From NCBI RefSeq assembly GCF_014287635.1, contig NZ_JACOPH010000004.1, positions 1-64,000 on the forward strand: a stretch of 64,000 bases of DNA, given 5' to 3'. This document shows, piece after piece, positions 46,732 to 54,203 of this stretch (its first letter is position 1; every line of letters begins with the position of its first letter). Position numbers and translations under genes: made by a program. This DNA is from Roseburia zhanii (lineage in GTDB: Bacteria; Bacillota; Clostridia; Lachnospirales; Lachnospiraceae). The notes under the pieces were generated by a model. It worked only from the letters and a program-made list of their open reading frames with translations. It had not been told where the DNA came from and made no database searches.

Positions 46732-47031
46732 TTCTGCTTTTCTCCTTTCGTATCTGTCCGATGTTTACTCACTGATGCTTATTATAGCATACCCTATTTG
46801 AGAATCAAATACAGAAATGAGCAGTCCCTTTTAAAGTTTTGCAACGTAAAAGGGAGCTACCCACACCTGAACCCTGTTCTTCTAAATGAAAACAGTGATC
46901 ATTTTCTTTTATCCTTTTATCTGACATTCAATATCCGGCATTGAGGAACCCTCTTTGAATGTTATTCTACACATAATCCCGTGGTTTACGGTTACAAATA
47001 ATTTGTTCGATACTGCGGTGATACGTCGGCT
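46732..47031. other. intergenic region
   Basis: No gene seen. A stem TCCCTTTTA / TAAAAGGGA (46825-46833, 46847-46855) is the only clear structure; the rest is AT-rich without a convincing promoter. Confidence 0.4.
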
Positions 47032-47241
47032 TTATAAATTACACACCCGGTCAAACCGCAGTTCTTTTAACACCCCCTCATCATAAATATAATCACGCAT
47101 GTATGCTTCATCTTCATTAACAAACACAGCATCTGCTATACCAACGGAAGTACTCTGTATACCTTCTAACCACAAAGTAATTCCCCTTTGTTCGATCTTT
47201 TGCAGTTCTACAAACAACTGCACTTTTCTTTCATTATTCAT
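47032..47241 (-). CDS. small hypothetical protein next to the kinase genes
   Basis: A 69-residue acidic protein (MNNERKVQLFVELQK...RFDRVCNL) with no membrane helix or known motif. GGGAG six bases before the ATG supports translation. It follows the P-loop gene by 75 bases on the same strand and may be part of that operon. Not recognised. Confidence 0.55.
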   Translation of the reverse strand: MNNERKVQLFVELQKIEQRGITLWLEGIQSTSVGIADAVFVNEDEAYMRDYIYDEGVLKELRFDRVCNL

Positions 47242-47316
47242 ATGCTACTCCCTCACTTTACCCCCAGACCAAAAATATACAACTGCTATTTGTGAAAAAC
47301 TGATATATTCCTTTCT

Positions 47317-47928
47317 CTAAAAGGGTAGTCGTGATTTTTTTCTTTTTCCTTTTCCGATAGCATTTAACAGATATTCCATACAGGAAAAATCTTCTGTATG
47401 GATACACCGCGGATCCGGAATCCATGGTATTTTTAACATCTGTATCCCATAAGTCTTTTCGAACTTCTTTCTGACCGCATCTTCAATAAATACGCCTGCA
47501 AAAACCGGTTTGATACCACCCCAGTCTTCACTTTGCATCATGCGTATCAGTCTTTCGGCCGCAAATTCCTGCCATGGATTCAAATTCAGCAGTACGATCT
47601 TCTGATCGCACCGAAGCAGTTCTTCCCGAAACTCTATATAAGCATCTCCTACATCCATAATGATCTTGTCATAATCCCTGTTTAAAAGGATCGGGATCTT
47701 ATCTTTTTGTACATCAGGATAATAGCTGATACCTGCATCTGTAAAATAATTTTTTTCGTTGACTGCCTTCCAGTGCCGAAGCTCCCCATGTCTGCTTAAT
47801 TCCAGACATGCGGTTTTCTCACCCAGACCGCTTGCTGCATAATTTGCCAATGCTATGGATAAATGTGTTACCCCACTGCCGCAGATACTTCCGGCAATTC
47901 CAATACTTCGTACATTTCTCTGCTTCAC
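47317..47928 (-). CDS. MinD/ParA-like protein with degenerate P-loop
   Basis: A 203-residue protein resembling the SIMIBI (MinD/CpaE) fold. IGIAGSICGSGVTHLSIALANYAAS (about residues 7-31 in part) aligns with the Walker A region but lacks the signature lysines, with GVTH in place of GKTT. YDKIIMDVGD resembles the switch region. GTG at 47928 is 5 bases from AAAGGAGG. The gene begins within the last 110 bases of the kinase gene. The same GxTH pattern occurs in the kinase's own C-terminal domain, so the two probably work together, perhaps as a scaffold without hydrolysis. Confidence 0.65.
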   Translation of the reverse strand: MKQRNVRSIGIAGSICGSGVTHLSIALANYAASGLGEKTACLELSRHGELRHWKAVNEKNYFTDAGISYYPDVQKDKIPILLNRDYDKIIMDVGDAYIEFREELLRCDQKIVLLNLNPWQEFAAERLIRMMQSEDWGGIKPVFAGVFIEDAVRKKFEKTYGIQMLKIPWIPDPRCIHTEDFSCMEYLLNAIGKGKRKKSRLPF

Positions 47929-49225
47929 TTCCACCTCCTTTTTGTTCCAGCAGTCTTTCAAACAACTTTTCTTTTTCTTTTGTCATATAAAACGGATCTG
48001 CATCTAAGGGAAAACAGTAGATACTGCGTCCATATTCTACCGCATACTTTTTTGCTATCCGGCTGCTGCCATAATTTACGATCATCGTAAACTCTGCCTT
48101 CTCCTTAAAAGCTTTATATGCCGTTTTTGCGGCTTCCATTTCCCACTCTTTACTGCCGGTCAATAACAGATACCGGTCTGCCTCCTCTGACACAGCTTTT
48201 GCAATGTCACTTCCAAAGTCCATGATCTCTATGGCTTCTTTAGGTATATCTGCCTGTACACCTGCCCCATACTTTGGCATACCAAGAAAATTTCCCCTGC
48301 GGTAAAGTCCGCCTTCCTTCAAAAAGCCTCCTTCTAAGATGGCTTTTCGCATCATCCTGCTGGTATTTTCTTCTTTGTATATACAAAGTCTGTTCTTCTG
48401 GTTCAGATAGACATTCATTGCGATCGCTGCATGGGTTGTTCCTATATGCGGCTGACTGCCGGCTACTACGATTTTTTTCAAGAGATGCTTTTGATTCGTT
48501 GAAAATTTTTTGGAATGCATATGCTCTGTAAGATCTTTTTTGAATGCCCCTATGGTCGGATATCTCTCATCTGCCTCATAGGCTGCTGCCTTCTTTGCAA
48601 TACGCATAAGACACTGGGACTCTTTTTCTCCATTTGCATTGATCATGGCTTCTAACAATTTTCCCAGACTGTAAATGTCTGTCTTTACACTTATGATCCC
48701 TGCTTTTTCTTTTTCCGGTGCACAATACTCCGGTGTCCCAAAGTTTTGGAATTTATTCCCTGTATCATCTAAATAGGCTGCAATCCCGAAATCGATCAGC
48801 CTGATTCCCTGCTTTGTGATCATGATATGTTCTGCTTTCAGATCCTGATAAATGACCGGATATGGTTTTAACTGATGCAGGTATTCTAAAATATCTGCCA
48901 CTTCCATGATCGTATGATAGATAAAATTCAGGGTAATAAATGATGATTGAAGCATAACTGCTTCTAAAGATTCTCCCTCGATATATTCCTCTACAATATA
49001 GCAGGCTTCATCATCTTCCTCTATATCATATATTCTTGGAATCTTAGGGTGTTTCAGATGATTCAGGATATGAGCCTCCCGAATCTGCCGGGTAGTATCT
49101 GATGATTTAGGTATGCGTTTGACCGCACGGTATTCACCCAGCTTTTGATGTCTGACAAGATATACTGTACTGCCGCTTCCCTTTCCAATTTCAGAAAGAA
49201 CAAGATATCTGTCAAACCAGATCAT
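47819..49225 (-). CDS. Ser/Thr kinase fused to a degenerate P-loop domain
   Basis: A 468-residue protein. Residues 7-235 are a Hanks-type kinase: glycine loop GKGSGSTVYLV, Lys36, catalytic Asp128 in YQDLKAEH (HRD changed to YQD), DFG at 145 and APE. Residues about 245-425 resemble a MinD-like fold, with VAGSQPHIGTTHAAIA where Walker A should be. The last 40 residues overlap the next gene in another frame and look non-native. ATG at 49225 has its ribosome site 18 bases away; an ATT at 49234 would be better spaced. No PASTA or membrane domain. Confidence 0.8.
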   Translation of the reverse strand: MIWFDRYLVLSEIGKGSGSTVYLVRHQKLGEYRAVKRIPKSSDTTRQIREAHILNHLKHPKIPRIYDIEEDDEACYIVEEYIEGESLEAVMLQSSFITLNFIYHTIMEVADILEYLHQLKPYPVIYQDLKAEHIMITKQGIRLIDFGIAAYLDDTGNKFQNFGTPEYCAPEKEKAGIISVKTDIYSLGKLLEAMINANGEKESQCLMRIAKKAAAYEADERYPTIGAFKKDLTEHMHSKKFSTNQKHLLKKIVVAGSQPHIGTTHAAIAMNVYLNQKNRLCIYKEENTSRMMRKAILEGGFLKEGGLYRRGNFLGMPKYGAGVQADIPKEAIEIMDFGSDIAKAVSEEADRYLLLTGSKEWEMEAAKTAYKAFKEKAEFTMIVNYGSSRIAKKYAVEYGRSIYCFPLDADPFYMTKEKEKLFERLLEQKGGGSEAEKCTKYWNCRKYLRQWGNTFIHSIGKLCSKRSG

Positions 49226-49365
49226 TTCTTGAATATTTACTCGCTCCTTCCCATTTTTACGGAAAAAGCATCTCTTGTGTTTTTATATATCATAAGTGTC
49301 TGACAGTTTCAAGCGTTTTTCGTTTTATTTTAGATAGTTTATATTTTTTTAATAACAAACCATAC

Positions 49366-49394
49366 TTTACATAAGATACGCATTTGTTTATAAT
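49366..49394 (+). promoter_or_regulatory. mecA promoter
   Basis: TTTACA (49366-49371), 17 bases, TATAAT (49389-49394), about 55 bases before the mecA start. Confidence 0.75.
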
Positions 49395-49447
49395 ATAGTA
49401 AAATTTAAAGAACGAATTATCTCATTTTCAAAAAAGGAAGTGATTAT

Positions 49448-50227
49448 ATGAAAATAGAAAAGATAAATGATAACCAGATCCGTTGCACTCTGACACAGCA
49501 GGATTTAGAAAACCGACATATCCGGCTGAGCGAACTTGCCTATGGAACAGAAAAAGCCAATCTTTTATTCCATGACATGATCCAGCAGGCGAATTATGAA
49601 TTTGGATTTGAAGCAGATGATCTTCCACTGATGATCGAAGCCATTCCGGTTTCACCGGAAGCAATCATTTTACTGATCACAAAAGTAGAATATCCGGAAG
49701 AATTAGATACCCGTTTTTCTAAATTTTCCAACCCGCCAAAGGATTATGAAAATTATGACGATGACGATATGGAAGATATTTTCGCAGAGGGTGCTGATGA
49801 TATTTTAGGACTCTTTAAGAAGATCGCTGAAGAAAAAAATGCATCTTCCGAAGATTTTGTACCGCTTAAGGACACGGTCAAACCGGTTTCTCCTGTAACT
49901 TCAGTATCTAACGAGGATGTTTCTGTTGCGATCGACTTGACGAAGATGTTTATTTTCCATAACTTAGAAGATATTACAAGACTTGCACATATTTTAAACG
50001 GCTTTTATGATGGTGACAATTCTCTCTTTAAAGATGTGCGTAACCACACATATTACCTCATTCTGCACAAGAGCAGTCTTTCACCGGAAGTATTCAATAA
50101 AGTCTGCAACATTCTTGCAGAATATGCAAATCAGGGCGTGATCACTTCTGCGACAGAGGCATATTATACGGAGCATCATACGATCCTTTGCAGACATAAT
50201 GCATTACAGACATTTGCACAATTATAA
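49448..50227 (+). CDS. mecA: adaptor protein MecA
   Basis: A 259-residue adaptor that delivers substrates to the ClpC-ClpP protease. The N-terminal substrate-binding domain starts MKIEKINDNQIRCTLTQQDL; a flexible acidic linker (about 95-150; YDDDDMEDIF) leads to the C-terminal ClpC-binding domain (about 160-255; LTKMFIFHNLEDITRLAH). Length is typical. AAGGAAG precedes the ATG, and it has its own promoter and terminator, so it is monocistronic. Confidence 0.92.
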   Translation: MKIEKINDNQIRCTLTQQDLENRHIRLSELAYGTEKANLLFHDMIQQANYEFGFEADDLPLMIEAIPVSPEAIILLITKVEYPEELDTRFSKFSNPPKDYENYDDDDMEDIFAEGADDILGLFKKIAEEKNASSEDFVPLKDTVKPVSPVTSVSNEDVSVAIDLTKMFIFHNLEDITRLAHILNGFYDGDNSLFKDVRNHTYYLILHKSSLSPEVFNKVCNILAEYANQGVITSATEAYYTEHHTILCRHNALQTFAQL

Positions 50228-50232
50228 TAAAG

Positions 50233-50267
50233 AAGACAGGCTTGTACTTTCATAAGCCTGTCTTTTT
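50233..50267 (+). terminator. mecA terminator
   Basis: AAGACAGGCTT / AAGCCTGTCTT with a 10-base loop and a T tail. Confidence 0.9.
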
Positions 50268-50301
50268 ATATGCTTGTAACGATTCTGTACCTGTATTCTT
50301 C

Positions 50302-50511
50302 TTATGCAAGGTCTTTTGCTAAAAATGCATTGATCTCATTTACTAATGCATCCGGCTCAATTCCATGAACCATAGCAGCCTCCTCAATCGTTTCCATCTG
50401 GGATGATGGGCATCCAAGGCAATGCATTCCTATATTTAAAAGAATTGGTGCAATGTTTTCATCAATCTGGAGTAATTCTCCGATCATTGTGGACTTTGTA
50501 ACCTGTGTCAT
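50302..50511 (-). CDS. DUF1858 protein
   Basis: A 69-residue protein with TKSTMIGELLQIDENIAPILL and the CLGCP motif characteristic of DUF1858, a domain found alone and in hybrid-cluster and metal-related proteins. The two cysteines may bind a metal or cluster. AAGGAGG precedes the start. It lies divergent to the ferredoxin gene, which fits a redox context, but function is unknown. Confidence 0.85.
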   Translation of the reverse strand: MTQVTKSTMIGELLQIDENIAPILLNIGMHCLGCPSSQMETIEEAAMVHGIEPDALVNEINAFLAKDLA

Positions 50512-50753
50512 ATCTGTACCTCCTTATATTTATCAGTATCTGCTATTGTATAGCATATCATTCATATTGCCTGACTTGGTCATTATAATACGTTTCTTTT
50601 TTTTATGCAATCCTTCTATTCCCCTTTTCTCTATGTACTTCGAAAAATACTTTCTCCCCACTTGTATTCACTAATCTTTTGTATTAAAATATTTCTAAGC
50701 TAAGAAATAAGTGTAGCTCAACTATAATCGAATTACATAAGGAGGAATTACCA

Positions 50754-50924
50754 ATGGCTTACGTTATTACAGATTCATGTGTTAGCTGTGGAACTTGTGA
50801 AGGAGAATGTCCAGTAGGTGCAATCGCTGCTGGAGATGGAAAATATGATATCGACGCTAGTGCTTGCGTAGAATGCGGTACATGTGCAGGTGTCTGTCCT
50901 ACAGGTGCAATCGAGCAGGGCTAA
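50754..50924 (+). CDS. 2[4Fe-4S] ferredoxin
   Basis: A 56-residue clostridial ferredoxin. Eight cysteines in two CxxCxxCxxxC sets (CVSCGTCEGECP at 9-20 and CVECGTCAGVCP at 38-49) hold two clusters with a two-fold repeat. It carries low-potential electrons for anaerobic metabolism, such as pyruvate oxidoreductase, hydrogenase or Rnf. ATAAGGAGG is 7 bases before the ATG and TATAAT lies at 50723-50728. Flanked by a strong terminator. Confidence 0.96.
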   Translation: MAYVITDSCVSCGTCEGECPVGAIAAGDGKYDIDASACVECGTCAGVCPTGAIEQG

Positions 50925-50932
50925 TACGAAAG

Positions 50933-50988
50933 TATAATAGAAAAAGGTGTAACCTTAGTGATTTAAGGTTGCACCTTTTTCTATTATA
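50933..50988 (+). terminator. ferredoxin terminator
   Basis: A long stem of about 23 bp (arms from 50933 and to 50988, inner words GGTGTAACCTTA / TTAAGGTTGCACC) with a T run. It is one of the strongest hairpins in the window. Confidence 0.9.
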
Positions 50989-51035
50989 CAACTCTTTCCC
51001 GCTTCTGACCAAAATTTAGTAAGGAGGAAACACAG

Positions 51036-51095
51036 ATGATGAAATTTAACACTCTAAAGGAAGCCGTTCAGTTTCGAATTGATAAATGTTTCACT
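51036..51095 (+). pseudogene. 5' stub of a truncated gene
   Basis: AAGGAGG (51021-51027) precedes ATGATG and a protein-like start, MKFNTLKEAVQFRIDK. After about 17 codons the frame enters the 3' end of the oppositely oriented glycan gene and reads antisense until a stop at 51195. The downstream part of this gene was lost where the glycan cluster begins. Product unknown. Confidence 0.5.
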
Positions 51096-53121
51096 CTACA
51101 TTCACCTTCAAACAAAATCTCCGGTAAATTTCCTTCAAATAACGCTCATGGTATCCAGATGCGGCTAACATCGGAGCATAGGCATCTCTGCCACTGATCT
51201 CATAAATATAAGGATAGTTCTTAAAATGCCTGTCATATTCATCAACAAAATCTAAGATTCCCTTTTGTATCTCTAAAATACCAGCCTGATTGTCATCCGG
51301 TTTTCCAAAATAAAATGCAATACGGTCATCTTCTCTGTCAATTTCATATTCCATCTGATCTTTGCGGATATTCTCTGTCAATGCAAATCCTTTTAACGGT
51401 TTCTTCGCAGAGGACAGCAACAGTTCCCAATAGAGATTATAATTTTTTGCCGGATCATGTTTTTTCATCACATCTCGGTTATCTGACAGGGAATACAGAT
51501 AGGATACCAGCCTGCCTGTTTTAAAATACATTTCTGATGCATCGGGTTCGGTATTATGTATCGTATTACTTCCGGCAAGGATACCTGTGATCTTACAGGG
51601 CAGTTTCCAGATCTGTTCCGTTAAGTAACTTAGGGATATGGCTGCACTTCCTGCCCAGCCGATATCCACAACTGCTGCCTGTTCTGTATCGGATAAAAGT
51701 CTGGTATAATATATTTTTGCCGCTTTTTGTGCACCTTCGTATGTTTGTAAGATCCGATCATAACGTTCCTGTAAAAATACTTTGACAGTTTCCACATTTT
51801 TATCTGTCAATACTTCTTTCGGATTTGGATATTCTTCTGCTAACTCAGAAAGTTCCATTGCTTCTAAGATCTTCTGTATACGGATACCCTGATTTACTTT
51901 ATGATACAAAAATCTCCTGAAATAATCATAGCGGTCATATCCTGCCATCAGCTTTGTGCCTGCACTTCTCGACCAGTATGCATATATCATCGTTTCATCC
52001 GGATATAATCTGTCATATACCTGCTTTAAGATATCGCCATCTCTCGATAAGAATAATATTTTTTTGATCTGATGCAGCTTGCAGTAAGTATGGATAAAAT
52101 GGCAGTAACCTGCTGCAAACAGCCCGCCATAGATAAATCCATATTCATATTCCATCGAATACTGATCTTTCCCATTGTAAAGGTGTGCATTGACGATTCC
52201 CCGATAGGCTCCTCCAATCACAGGTGACATATCATAACTCCGGCTGCTCATTCCAAGACGGTTGACATTCGGATAATATATGGCTGTGATCCCTGCACGT
52301 TTTGCCATTTTCACATCGCTGACCGGATGATCACCGACATGCACCATAAGTTCCGGATTTTCTTTTAAAACTTCTTTATATAAACTGCCGTCGGCTTTGC
52401 TTTTTCCATAAACATTTGATACATAGAGTTTCTGATAACCCTGATATCCGCATTTTTTTAATATCTGCCCAAGACATTCTTTTGGCAGATACATGTCTGT
52501 CGTAATAATGATCCTCTTTCCTGCCCTGATCAGATTTTGATAGACCTGCTGCATATAGGGATTCGCATAACAAAGGGAAACTTCTGTCTGCCACTCTGCT
52601 TTTATACCCTCTTTGGCAGAAAGTCCGGTTTCACGTTCCATGCGGTTAAAGATATCTGACAGCGTGATCTCATAACTGCCTGAAGTCGAAAACTGCTCAC
52701 ATCTTTTTAAATATTCCTGTTCCATACGGATCCTCTTAAAATCTAAAATCCCCATTTTTTCTCCTGACAGATAAAATAGATCTGCCGGTTCTGAAAACGG
52801 TCGGAATACTAAGGTATCGAATAAGTCAAATGAGATCACCTCATATTTTAGCAATTCCTCCGTCAGTTCCTGTATGCTCTGCCGTCTGCAGCCTGCGGAT
52901 TCTGATACATCTGTCCGCAGTTTCTTTTTTTCATATACCAAGACATCGGCATTTTCCCCTAATCTGTGGCAGAAAAACAGATAATAACAGATATTTAACC
53001 ACAACAGATAGACATAGGAATAAAGCCTCCTGATACCGGAGGCTCCGTCATGTACTTTATGATATCTGCTTTTTATCCCACTGTGTCTGTTTACCAGAAA
53101 ATTGTATACATACAGCTGCAT
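51091..53121 (-). CDS. HAD-domain protein with SRD/DIGWxG domain (COG5610-like)
   Basis: A 676-residue protein. Residues about 90-290 are a HAD fold: SFDLFDTLV with nucleophile Asp99, TTDMYLP, and VHVGDHPVSDV. The C-terminal half (about 330-670) has FLSRDGDILKQVYDRLYP and VVDIGWAGSAA, shared with two other proteins of this cluster. The family is listed as predicted HAD hydrolases in glycan clusters without known activity. The N-terminal 60 residues are hydrophobic/aromatic. Last gene of the leftward cluster; it starts 5 bases after the ugd remnant. Confidence 0.8.
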   Translation of the reverse strand: MQLYVYNFLVNRHSGIKSRYHKVHDGASGIRRLYSYVYLLWLNICYYLFFCHRLGENADVLVYEKKKLRTDVSESAGCRRQSIQELTEELLKYEVISFDLFDTLVFRPFSEPADLFYLSGEKMGILDFKRIRMEQEYLKRCEQFSTSGSYEITLSDIFNRMERETGLSAKEGIKAEWQTEVSLCYANPYMQQVYQNLIRAGKRIIITTDMYLPKECLGQILKKCGYQGYQKLYVSNVYGKSKADGSLYKEVLKENPELMVHVGDHPVSDVKMAKRAGITAIYYPNVNRLGMSSRSYDMSPVIGGAYRGIVNAHLYNGKDQYSMEYEYGFIYGGLFAAGYCHFIHTYCKLHQIKKILFLSRDGDILKQVYDRLYPDETMIYAYWSRSAGTKLMAGYDRYDYFRRFLYHKVNQGIRIQKILEAMELSELAEEYPNPKEVLTDKNVETVKVFLQERYDRILQTYEGAQKAAKIYYTRLLSDTEQAAVVDIGWAGSAAISLSYLTEQIWKLPCKITGILAGSNTIHNTEPDASEMYFKTGRLVSYLYSLSDNRDVMKKHDPAKNYNLYWELLLSSAKKPLKGFALTENIRKDQMEYEIDREDDRIAFYFGKPDDNQAGILEIQKGILDFVDEYDRHFKNYPYIYEISGRDAYAPMLAASGYHERYLKEIYRRFCLKVNVE

Positions 53122-53125
53122 CTGC

Positions 53126-53397
53126 TTAGTCCCTTCTGAAAATATCTCTTGTATAAACTTTTTCCATCACATTATCAAGACATGGATCATACCTGTTAGC
53201 ATGCTGTCGTAATTTGTCGGGGCTGCAATCACAATATAACCGGCATCTTTATAATCAGCTTCTTCCTCTGAAGCTGCCGTTAATCGCAAATCTTTTTTAG
53301 CAAAAGCCTACTCCATTTCTTTATTCTGAAATGGGGATTTTCCCTGATGTACGAAATCCACTTTTTCCGGTATTACATCCAATGCATAAACATCATT
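53126..53397 (-). pseudogene. ugd: UDP-glucose 6-dehydrogenase remnant
   Basis: The minus strand reads YALDVIPEKVDFVHQGKSPF, then a TAG, AFAKKDLRLTAA and [14 protein letters not shown], the N-terminal NAD domain of UDP-glucose dehydrogenase. In a shifted frame it jumps to [20 protein letters not shown] and a stop at 53126-53128, the enzyme's C-terminus. About 300 residues between and the first 25 or so are missing. The cluster thus once had its own UDP-glucuronate supply. Confidence 0.75.
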
Positions 53398-54192
53398 TTA
53401 CGCTTCCTGCCTGTGAAATCTTGCATACTGCGCATCTAAAAAAATATCAAATAAATCTATACACTCTTGTTCATAAAATTCCCGATATTTATCACGATAT
53501 GCCATAATATCGGATAGGTTTGGAAGATATGCCCAACTGACAGATAATGACGAAAATACATTGGCGATCGCCGGTAACGTATGCTCTGTAATCTGAAATG
53601 CCGCGATATTTAAGATCTGATCCTTGTAATTATAATACTTGTCCGCATGAACCGTATCAAACAGGATCTTTGTGGCAAATGCCTTTTCAGATCTGCTTAG
53701 ATTTAATGTCACATCATGTAAGACAACAACGGCATCTTTTTTCAGATACGGTAACAGACACAGAAAATCCAATACTTCTCCGGGCATGGCATGTACTGTA
53801 TCTAAGATCGCAAAATCAATCCCACCACCGATATCTTCTATGACTTTTGGCAGTACTTTTCCTAAATAAAACTGATGATTCTTATAATTCGTTAAGAATT
53901 CTTTTACTTCTTCCAGCTGAAATCCACTTGGTCTGCCTTTTCTCCTGTAACACTCTTTTGAAATATCGACCGAATACATTTTTGCATCCGGTGAAACAGC
54001 TTCTAAACATTTCATGACTACAGCAGTTGTTCCTCCGCCAGCAACACCGACCTCAACGACTTTCCCAGGCTGGAATTTTTTGATCAGCCCACATAAAAAT
54101 CCATGTTCTGCTTTTGTCATTTCACAATAACTTTCCGTTGTTTTGGATAAAATATCCTCTTGCAGGTCATACAATCCAATTTGTTTATACAC
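53398..54192 (-). CDS. class I methyltransferase of the glycan cluster
   Basis: A 264-residue Methyltransf_24-type protein. The SAM-binding motif is KVVEVGVAGGGTTAVVM (about residues 45-61), followed by MYSVDIS with the acidic ribose contact, and DFAILDTVHAMPGEVLDF. Likely O-methylates a sugar or modifies a glycan precursor. Starts at GTG with GGAGGG 6 bases upstream, 11 bases after the large fusion gene. Its stop abuts the ugd remnant, whose beginning it may have replaced. Confidence 0.8.
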   Translation of the reverse strand: MYKQIGLYDLQEDILSKTTESYCEMTKAEHGFLCGLIKKFQPGKVVEVGVAGGGTTAVVMKCLEAVSPDAKMYSVDISKECYRRKGRPSGFQLEEVKEFLTNYKNHQFYLGKVLPKVIEDIGGGIDFAILDTVHAMPGEVLDFLCLLPYLKKDAVVVLHDVTLNLSRSEKAFATKILFDTVHADKYYNYKDQILNIAAFQITEHTLPAIANVFSSLSVSWAYLPNLSDIMAYRDKYREFYEQECIDLFDIFLDAQYARFHRQEA

Positions 54193-54203
54193 TCTGATCC
54201 CTC

